Below, piece after piece: positions 1-5,227 of a DNA stretch of 10,825 nt. A program made the translations under genes and the position numbers. Numbering within the stretch: the first letter of the stretch is position 1; each line of letters begins with the position of its first letter. The notes beneath the pieces were generated by a model. The model was given only the letters and a program-made list of their open reading frames with translations. It was not told the DNA's origin and did not search any database. Source of the DNA: JAAZPG01 sp012797375. Lineage in GTDB: Bacteria > Acidobacteriota > Aminicenantia > Aminicenantales > UBA4085. The stretch lies in the NCBI GenBank assembly GCA_937868205.1, contig CALMMC010000111.1:1-10825 (forward strand). Direction: 5' to 3'.

Positions 1-57
1 CCACCGTGATCTGCACGGGGTGGGTCGTCGGCAGCGTAAGATGGGTATAAGAGACAG
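1..57 (+). other. Illumina Nextera adapter read-through (artefact)
   Basis: This is library adapter, not genome. Positions 1-16 match the last 16 bases of the P5 flow-cell oligo at 14 of 16 (mismatches at 7 and 13). Positions 17-24 (ggggtggg) fill exactly the 8-base i5 index slot, and their G-richness resembles low-signal calls. Positions 25-57 match the 33-base Nextera Read-1 tail, ending in the Tn5 mosaic end TATAAGAGACAG, at 31 of 33 (mismatches at 38 and 44). Order and spacing of the three parts are exactly those of a finished Nextera library end, so chance is very unlikely. The genomic insert starts at 58. The mismatches suggest assembly from poor-quality reads. Confidence 0.95.
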
Positions 58-62
58 GGACG

Positions 63-728
63 ATGAACGTCGGCAACACGATACCGACGGTTCTCCAGGC
101 GTTCATTTTTATGACGGTCGTGAAAGTCGACGCGGTGACCCTGGTGGCGATGTCTATGGCCGCCCCGGCCGGATCTGTGATCGGCGCCGGCATCGTGGCC
201 AAGATGGAGCGCGGCAAGATCCAGCTCGGCATGGGCATCGGCCTTCTGGTCATCGCCTTGATTATATTAGCGGGCCAGTTGAACGTGATGCCGGTCGGGG
301 GAGAGGCCTTCGGCTTGACGGGCTGGAAGTTGAGCCTGGCGGTCGCTTTAAGTTTTGTTTTCGGGGCCCTCCAAACGATCGGCATCGGATTCTATGCTCC
401 GTGCATGGCCATCGTTTACGCCCTGGGCATGCATCCCTTGACCGCGTTTCCGATCATGATGACAGCCACGGCCATGCTCATGGCCGCCGGCAGCGCCCGT
501 TTCGTCACGGCTGATGCCTATGACCGGAAAGCCGCGGTCGGCGTCACGGCTGGCGGCGTTATCGGCGTGTTTATCGCCGCTTATGTCGTCAAGTCGCTGC
601 CCTTGACCGTTCTCAAATGGGTCGTCTGCGCCGTCGTTCTTTACACGGCCGCTTGGATGTTTCTCAGCGCTTTCAAGTCGTGGAAAGAACGGGCGGTCGT
701 GCCGATTTTGGATTCTTCCAAATATTAA
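63..728 (+). CDS. TauE/SafE-family permease, C-terminal part (5' truncated by contig end)
   Basis: A polytopic inner-membrane protein of the sulfite exporter TauE/SafE family (formerly DUF81), whose members are thought to move sulfite, sulfoacetate or other organic anions across the membrane. The 221 visible residues hold about six to seven hydrophobic helices, roughly at 24-46, 54-72, 88-110, 113-143, 157-177 and 182-202. There are family-like stretches near the start (NVGNTIPTVLQAF) and in the middle (GIGFYAPCMAIVYALGM, 106-123). Family members are usually 250-300 residues with an N-terminal glycine-rich helix pair, which is missing here. The ATG at 63 is probably an internal methionine: genomic sequence begins only at 58, and the in-frame stop upstream (TAA at 48-50) lies inside adapter. 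The gene therefore looks complete but is not. The substrate cannot be inferred, and there is no informative neighbour on its strand. Confidence 0.82.
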   Translation: MNVGNTIPTVLQAFIFMTVVKVDAVTLVAMSMAAPAGSVIGAGIVAKMERGKIQLGMGIGLLVIALIILAGQLNVMPVGGEAFGLTGWKLSLAVALSFVFGALQTIGIGFYAPCMAIVYALGMHPLTAFPIMMTATAMLMAAGSARFVTADAYDRKAAVGVTAGGVIGVFIAAYVVKSLPLTVLKWVVCAVVLYTAAWMFLSAFKSWKERAVVPILDSSKY

Positions 729-730
729 AG

Positions 731-747
731 CGCGGCTTTGGCTCGCG
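731..747 (+). terminator. Weak hairpin after the TauE-family gene
   Basis: Starting two bases after the stop codon, CGCGGC can pair with GC-T-CGCG (one bulged T) around a TTTG loop. No U-run follows directly, so it is at best a weak or factor-dependent terminator or a 3'-end stabilising structure. Confidence 0.25.
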
Positions 748-759
748 ACGAAATTAATT

Positions 760-773
760 CATTCGGCCGAATG
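760..773. repeat. 14-bp perfect palindrome CATTCGGCCGAATG
   Basis: A perfect inverted repeat with no spacer, centred on CGGCCG, in the AT-rich gap between the permease and parB. It shares the core TCGGCCG with the 18-bp palindrome upstream of parA (3128-3145). No U-run follows it, so a protein-binding site fits at least as well as a terminator. Confidence 0.45.
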
Positions 774-1454
774 TGATATATCGTTATTTTATCAATTAAT
801 TATTCCTGGTGTTTAAGGAGAAAAGCTCCGAAACGCTCGATTTGATTCACCCGAAAAAAAATCCGCGGCCGTGGTTTTTTGAAAAGAACTTATGCCGGCT
901 GTTATCGTCTAGCTTTCAAACTTTTCTTCACCGTCGCCTTTGGAAGTTTATTGAAACAGGGCCGAAGACTCATCCAAAAAGAAGAATTCTTTTGATCGAC
1001 GCCGATGATTAGACAAAAGGGCCTGAATCATGAAAACGGGGCAATCATTGAATAACCGGAAAAGGGGAAAATATCCACAGGTGCCCAATTTACGGGCATC
1101 AAGGATATTCACAGCCTTATGAAATCTTTAAGTGAATGATAATAAATAAGATAAGAGTTCGCCTGGTATTGGGTCGCATAACATATATTATGTATACTAG
1201 CATCCAGGGAAGCGGCCGCACATGTTGGGCCGTCCTTTATGCTCCCCAATATTTAGATATTCAGCTGCTTTTATTACTTTTTAGAGAGCACAATTTCAGT
1301 CGCCGGTTTGCTCATTCACTCGATTTTATGGATTCAAAGAATTATATCCACGGCCGCTTGGATGTCTATAAACGTTTTAAAGTCTCGAGGAGCCGGCTGA
1401 TGATGGTCTTCTTCGGATATAAAAAATAAAACTCTGGGACGACGATAAATAGGA

Positions 1455-2303
1455 TTATTTCGGGGACTTCAGCTTTTCAAGGAGATCTTCCAGGACCTTG
1501 ATGATTTCCTGGCGATTCACGGATTCCTTTTTGAATTCGATTCTCACGCTGAAAGAACGATCTTCCTTAGGCCGATAATTGAAAATATAGTGTTTAGGCC
1601 GTTTGGTCTTGGATTCTTTTTCCCGGAAAAGCTTCGTCAGGTCGCGCGTATCCTCGCGTTTCAAGCCATGTTCCCTGATGTTGTCGACCAAGGCTTTCAT
1701 CTCGGCCTCGGATTTTTGCTTCGAAATTTCTATCAAGAGGCTCCGGTTCTTGTCGATTCCACTTTCGCGGCAAAGGACGCGGAGCGGGGCTGGGATGCGA
1801 CTGACATTGATGATTTCGGTGATGGTCGAGCGGGCTTTTCCAATTTTTTCCGAGATATCCGCATGGCTGTAATTGTAGATTTCAATGAGGGTTTTAAGGC
1901 CGTCGGCTTCCTCGAAAACATCGAGATCTTTCCTTTGAAGGTTTTCGATCAATGAGATTTCCATCGCCTCGTTATCGGTGACATCCATGATAATCGCGGG
2001 AATTTCAAACAAATCGATGTTTTTCGAAGCGACGAAACGGCGCTCGCCGGCGATGATTTCGTAGCGATCTCCCCTCGGGCGGACAAGAATCGGCTCAAGA
2101 ACCCCCTTGTTTTTTATGGAATCCATCAGCTCCTGGATATTCCCAAGCTCGCACCGGGCTTGGCGCGGATTCGGGTCGATTTTTTCAATCTTGAGAAGCC
2201 GGACCAAGGGAATGGTTTTCTGATTTGAAATAAATTCCACAAAGTGGGGGTCATGGCGCATCGTGATAGTTTCCGGGAGACCGGATCTTTTAGTTTTTTG
2301 CAC
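1455..2303 (-). CDS. parB: ParB/RepB/Spo0J-family partition protein
   Basis: A DNA-binding partition protein that loads on centromere-like parS sites, spreads on DNA and works with the ParA ATPase to segregate a chromosome or plasmid. The 282 residues show the family layout. The N-terminal ParB/sulfiredoxin-like nuclease-fold domain (about 34-130) has the GERRF box at 86-90 (family form GERRxRA, the CTP-binding region of characterised ParBs) and ENLQRKDL at 120-127. A helix-turn-helix DNA-binding region follows (about 147-170), then a C-terminal amphipathic dimerisation segment (about 250-280). The start is GTG at 2303, chosen because a strong GGAGGAG lies 10 nt upstream (2314-2320) and the frame overlaps the end of parA by 14 bp, implying translational coupling. 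Length is normal for the family. Whether it serves the main chromosome or an accessory replicon is unclear; no other replication genes are visible. Confidence 0.93.
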   Translation of the reverse strand: MQKTKRSGLPETITMRHDPHFVEFISNQKTIPLVRLLKIEKIDPNPRQARCELGNIQELMDSIKNKGVLEPILVRPRGDRYEIIAGERRFVASKNIDLFEIPAIIMDVTDNEAMEISLIENLQRKDLDVFEEADGLKTLIEIYNYSHADISEKIGKARSTITEIINVSRIPAPLRVLCRESGIDKNRSLLIEISKQKSEAEMKALVDNIREHGLKREDTRDLTKLFREKESKTKRPKHYIFNYRPKEDRSFSVRIEFKKESVNRQEIIKVLEDLLEKLKSPK

Positions 2304-3054
2304 GTTCTAATATCTCCTCCGCGACATTGCGATACTGGTTCGCCCCTATGGATGAAGCGGCGAAAGTGAAGATAGATTCCTTATAAGCCGGGCTTTCCTC
2401 GAGCTTGACGCTTTTTGATATCGTCGTCTTGAACACCTTGTCGCCGAAGACATGGACGATCCGATCGACGACGTCCTTGGCGATGTTCGTCCGGTGGTCG
2501 TGGAGCGTGATTAAAACTCCAAGGATTTGCAGGTTTGGATTGGCGACTTTTTTGACCTTTTCAATTGTCTCCAAAAGATCATCCGTCCCCTCAAGGCAGA
2601 GAAAAGAAGATTGGATGGGAATAAGAAGATGAGTCGCCGCTACGAGGGAATTCAAAGTGATCAAACCGAGAGTCGGAGGCGTATCGATTAAAATAAAATC
2701 ATATTTCCCCTTCACCTGGGCGAGAACTTCTTTTAGACGAAAATGAGCATCGATTTGTCCTAAGAGCGAAGGCTCGAGCTTAGCCATCGATATCCTCGAA
2801 ATTGCGACATCCAAGCCAGGGACGGATGACCTTACAATAACGCTGGCGAGGGGAACGGACGAATTCATCAAGGCATCATAGAGCGAGTGCTCAAATCGTT
2901 CGGACTCGACGACGATGGATTTCGTGCTGTGGCCTTGAGAATCCGTGTCGACGAGAAGAACCCTTTTGCCTTTAAAAGCCAAAGCCGCGGACACATTAAC
3001 CGCGGTCGTAGTTTTTCCAACGCCGCCTTTTTGATTAGTTACCGCTATGATCAA
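2290..3054 (-). CDS. parA: ParA/Soj-family partition ATPase
   Basis: A cytoplasmic Walker ATPase (ParA/MinD superfamily) that binds nucleoid DNA nonspecifically as an ATP dimer and is released when ParB stimulates hydrolysis, producing directed movement of the ParB-parS complex. The 254 residues match small chromosomal-type ParA/Soj proteins, without the N-terminal HTH extension of P1/F-type ParA. The deviant Walker A motif KGGVGKTT is at 9-16 with the signature lysine K9; the A' motif DTDSQG is at 36-41; the Walker B-like ILIDTPP is at 121-127. The start codon is TTG at 3054 with GAGGA 7 nt upstream (3062-3066). The next residues give the canonical N-terminus IIAVTNQKGG, and there is no closer ATG. 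It is first in a two-gene operon with parB, which overlaps its 3' end. A sigma70-like promoter lies at 3083-3110 and an 18-bp palindrome just beyond it. Confidence 0.95.
   Translation of the reverse strand: MIIAVTNQKGGVGKTTTAVNVSAALAFKGKRVLLVDTDSQGHSTKSIVVESERFEHSLYDALMNSSVPLASVIVRSSVPGLDVAISRISMAKLEPSLLGQIDAHFRLKEVLAQVKGKYDFILIDTPPTLGLITLNSLVAATHLLIPIQSSFLCLEGTDDLLETIEKVKKVANPNLQILGVLITLHDHRTNIAKDVVDRIVHVFGDKVFKTTISKSVKLEESPAYKESIFTFAASSIGANQYRNVAEEILERAKN
2314..2320 (-). promoter_or_regulatory. parB ribosome binding site inside parA
   Basis: GGAGGAG on the minus strand, 10 nt before the GTG at 2303. It lies within the last codons of parA and is what supports the GTG start and coupled translation. 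Confidence 0.75.
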
Positions 3055-3061
3055 AACGATA

Positions 3062-3066
3062 TCCTC
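3062..3066 (-). promoter_or_regulatory. parA ribosome binding site
   Basis: GAGGA on the minus strand, 7 nt before the TTG at 3054. It decides the unusual TTG start, since no in-frame ATG lies close by. Confidence 0.6.
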
Positions 3067-3082
3067 GCGTTTAATTTATACT

Positions 3083-3110
3083 ATCATAAACAAAATCGGA
3101 AATATTTCAA
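3083..3110 (-). promoter_or_regulatory. Probable sigma70-type promoter of parA-parB
   Basis: On the minus strand, a -35 hexamer TTGAAA (3110-3105, 5 of 6 to consensus) is followed by a 16-nt spacer and a -10 hexamer TATGAT (3088-3083, 5 of 6). Transcription would start near 3076, giving a leader of about 20 nt that contains the GAGGA ribosome binding site. Position and quality fit a real promoter, although AT-rich DNA produces such matches easily. Confidence 0.6.
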
Positions 3111-3127
3111 TAAAAAGATTCTCTTAT

Positions 3128-3145
3128 ATGTCGGCCGGCCGACAT
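3128..3145. promoter_or_regulatory. 18-bp perfect palindrome upstream of parA promoter (operator or parS-like)
   Basis: ATGTCGGCC followed directly by its reverse complement GGCCGACAT, with no mismatch, in otherwise AT-rich DNA. Its edge is 17 bp upstream of the parA -35 hexamer. Par operons are commonly autoregulated and often carry centromere sites next to the promoter, so an operator or parS-like site is plausible. It does not match the widely conserved chromosomal parS (TGTTTCACGTGAAACA); the assignment rests only on symmetry and position. Confidence 0.5.
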
Positions 3146-3762
3146 TTTATGTAATCGATTCATAAAAAAGGAAATAAAAGGATTTTTAAAATCGCGAAGA
3201 TCAATATGAGCTAATAAAAGTGCTTCTCCCCTATTCGCTTGAAATGAAAAATAAATAGAAAAAAACGAGGGTCTGGAAAATCAAAGTTCGCGAAGTTGGA
3301 CGAATTCATTGTACGCGGAATTATATCGATAAAAATATATTGAAGAATAAAATCTTAGAAACCAGCTAGGCGATTTTAAGAAAGACATTTTCGAAAAAAG
3401 ACGGACTGGGGTTTATAGAAACATCATGCAAAAATCTAGGCGCATAGATGCGTTAAAATTATTTTTTATAAACATATAATATCGAGCAAAAGAAAAATAG
3501 CCTAATCTCCGGCTCGAAAAAGATCGAGAAACAATAAGCCGCTTTTTTGAGAAGCCGAGCCTTTGTCTAAGTCATGAAAGGGAAAAACTATGTATTTTAA
3601 AAATAGAAAAAGATTCAACATTATTTGAAAACGAGATTTGTATACCGCTTCGAACATACGAGGGAAAGAGAAAGTGGAATTGAAGAAAAAGAAAATCATA
3701 ATTAAAAAAAGACGATTGAAAAACACATTCAGCTGGAATATGATGCTCCCAAAATGATGAAA

Positions 3763-3792
3763 TGGAAAAAATCCTTGTAATTATATTATAAT
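3763..3792 (+). promoter_or_regulatory. Possible promoter of the permease-methyltransferase operon
   Basis: A good -10-like TATAAT lies at 3787-3792, with only a weak -35 candidate (TGGAAA at 3763-3768, 18-nt spacer). Transcription would begin near 3799, which would leave the ATG at 3802 almost leaderless. The surrounding DNA is so AT-rich that the match could be accidental. Confidence 0.35.
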
Positions 3793-3801
3793 CAATAACT
3801 T

Positions 3802-5226
3802 ATGATAATTATTAAAAAAAATGAATCCATGGGGCTTTTTGAAGCCTCTTCCCTAGTCGTCGGTTCCGTGATCGGATCCGGAATCTTCATGACTTCGGGC
3901 TTAATCGCCGAATTCCTCCCTTATTCGATGCCGATGCTGGCGGCCTGGCTCGCGGCGGGAATCGTCACCATGATCGGCGCCTTGTGCTACGGAGAACTCG
4001 GTTCGATGTTTCCCAGGGCCGGAGGACCGTACGTATACTTGAAGGAAGCCTATGGGGCGGCTCCCGCGTTCCTCTACGGCTGGACATTTTTCTTTCTCAT
4101 CGGCGGGGCGGGCGTCGCGGCCATCGCAACCGGATTCGCTGAATATTTCGGAGCGGTTTTCCCTGTCTTTGAGAGCGGGCGTTTGATGATGAGCGGAAGG
4201 CTCTTTTCCCTCGACATCCAAATCACCGCGGGCCGGCTGATCTCCATCGCGGCCGTGATCGGACTCACCTTATTCAACGGAAGCGGATTGAGAAAAAGCG
4301 CCCGGGGCCAATCGATCTTGACGATCATCCGGGTCGTCCTTCTCCTCGGCTTTGTCGCGATCGGCGCCTGGTACGGTATCAAAACGCGGGCGGTCAACCT
4401 GAAACCGTTGTTCCCGCCCGCCGGCGCGTGGCCGGGCTGGTCGGCGTTCGGAGCCGCGCTCATCACGGCCCTTTGGTCGTTTGACGGATGGTACGCGGCC
4501 AGCTGCGCGGCCGAGGAAATCCGCGATCCCCGGCGAAACGTCCCCCGGTCTCTTCTTTTGGGCACGGCCTCGGTCCTCATTCTTTATTTGGCTGTGAATA
4601 TCGTTTATAGTATGGCTCTTCCCATGGAACGCATGCGCGGAGTCGTTCGGGTCGGCCAAGAGGCCGTGGCGGCTATGTTCGCCTCGGCCCCCCAAGGAAC
4701 CGCCGCCCCGGCCTTCGCCGGCGTCGTCGCCCTGACGATCTTCGGATGCTTGTCGGCCAACATTTTCTTCTGCGCCCGCGTTCCTTATGCCATGGCCCGG
4801 GACGGACTTTTCTTCCGCCGGCTGGGAATCCTTCATCCCGTCAAGCGCGTCCCCGACAAGGCTCTCTGGGCCGAAGCCGCGGTCGCCGTGATCCTGATCC
4901 TGACAGGGACGTTTCAAAAGCTGATCGACTATGTCCTGTTCGGACTCGTTCTCTTTTTCTCGGCGACCGGGGCGGCGGTCATCGTATTGCGCCGGAGGGC
5001 CCCCGCGGTCGAGCGGCCGTATCGCCTGCGGCCTTATCCCCTGCTCCCGCTCGCGTTCGCCGCGGTCAACGGAGCGATTCTCGTCGCCCTGGCCGTCGAG
5101 CATCCCGGGCAGGCGGCCGTGGCCGCGGGCCTGATCGGAACGGGAATCCCGGCCTATTTTCTCTGGAAGGGACGGCGGCGCCGCCCTCAATCCGGGACCG
5201 GCGGTCCGAGGGCGGGAGAGGCTTGA
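3802..5226 (+). CDS. APC-superfamily amino acid/amine permease
   Basis: A 12-helix inner-membrane transporter of the amino acid-polyamine-organocation superfamily, LAT/YfnA-like group. Its 474 residues are normal for the family. TM1 carries the unwound-helix motif GSGIF (25-29), which in characterised APC transporters contacts the substrate amino and carboxyl groups. FDGW (227-230) sits in TM6, EEIRDPRRNVPRS (238-250) matches the conserved loop after it, and YAMARDGLFF (329-338) matches the segment after TM8. The basic C-terminal tail (KGRRRR) should be cytoplasmic. The start is uncertain: ATG 3802 has no Shine-Dalgarno sequence, and ATG 3829 (residue 10) is an alternative that keeps all helices. 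It is first in the operon, ending 1 nt before the corrinoid activator gene, so the likely cargo is the methylated compound used by the MttB homologue. That substrate link is inference; characterised MtgB-type systems often use BCCT carriers instead. Confidence 0.88.
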   Translation: MIIIKKNESMGLFEASSLVVGSVIGSGIFMTSGLIAEFLPYSMPMLAAWLAAGIVTMIGALCYGELGSMFPRAGGPYVYLKEAYGAAPAFLYGWTFFFLIGGAGVAAIATGFAEYFGAVFPVFESGRLMMSGRLFSLDIQITAGRLISIAAVIGLTLFNGSGLRKSARGQSILTIIRVVLLLGFVAIGAWYGIKTRAVNLKPLFPPAGAWPGWSAFGAALITALWSFDGWYAASCAAEEIRDPRRNVPRSLLLGTASVLILYLAVNIVYSMALPMERMRGVVRVGQEAVAAMFASAPQGTAAPAFAGVVALTIFGCLSANIFFCARVPYAMARDGLFFRRLGILHPVKRVPDKALWAEAAVAVILILTGTFQKLIDYVLFGLVLFFSATGAAVIVLRRRAPAVERPYRLRPYPLLPLAFAAVNGAILVALAVEHPGQAAVAAGLIGTGIPAYFLWKGRRRRPQSGTGGPRAGEA

Positions 5227-5227
5227 G

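Larger units (their letters stand above)
729..1454. other. AT-rich intergenic region between TauE gene and parB
   Basis: About 730 bp without a convincing gene. Two short open frames occur (809-1012 and 1136-1429), but neither has a ribosome binding site or recognisable protein features. The region is clearly more AT-rich than the flanking coding DNA. It carries four CGGCCG-centred sites (764-769, 866-871, 1213-1218, 1351-1356) and two DnaA-box-like nonamers (1071-1079 and 1105-1113). Lying downstream of a partition operon, it could hold centromere-like (parS) sites or part of a replication origin. That role is inference only. Confidence 0.5.
3055..3801. other. AT-rich intergenic region between parA and the permease operon
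   Basis: About 750 bp with very low GC separating the divergent parA and permease genes. The parA end holds the promoter and palindrome described separately; the other end holds a possible permease promoter. A 74-codon minus-strand frame (3726-3502) is composed mainly of F, L and I from A/T-rich codons and is probably chance. Small hairpins occur at 3441-3452 (CGCAT-AG-ATGCG) and 3513-3528 (CTCGA/TCGAG). I see no tRNA, rRNA or convincing small gene. Confidence 0.5.

Noticed and set aside
20..514. 164-codon plus-strand open frame beginning in the first 60 bases
   Set aside because: It starts inside the adapter and runs out of frame through the TauE-family gene. The translation is arginine/glycine/aspartate-rich, typical of a shadow frame in GC-rich DNA.
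809..1012. 67-codon frame with a GTG start
   Set aside because: No ribosome binding site, no recognisable features, and it lies in AT-rich intergenic DNA. Kept only as part of the intergenic description.
1136..1429. 97-codon frame between the TauE gene and parB
   Set aside because: No ribosome binding site or family resemblance, and it contains two of the CGGCCG motifs. Probably chance.
3510..3560. CGGCT/AGCCG pairing followed by TTTTTT, resembling a terminator or small RNA end
   Set aside because: The stem is only 5 bp with a loop of over 20 nt, competing pairings exist, and no upstream gene or promoter needs a terminator there.
3502..3726. 74-codon hydrophobic minus-strand frame that could be a small membrane protein
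   Set aside because: Its F/L/I content follows directly from very A/T-rich DNA. There is no clear ribosome binding site and no coherent helix boundaries.
729..3801. Search for the canonical chromosomal parS TGTTTCACGTGAAACA near parAB
   Set aside because: I could not find it or a near match by eye on either strand in the flanks or genes.
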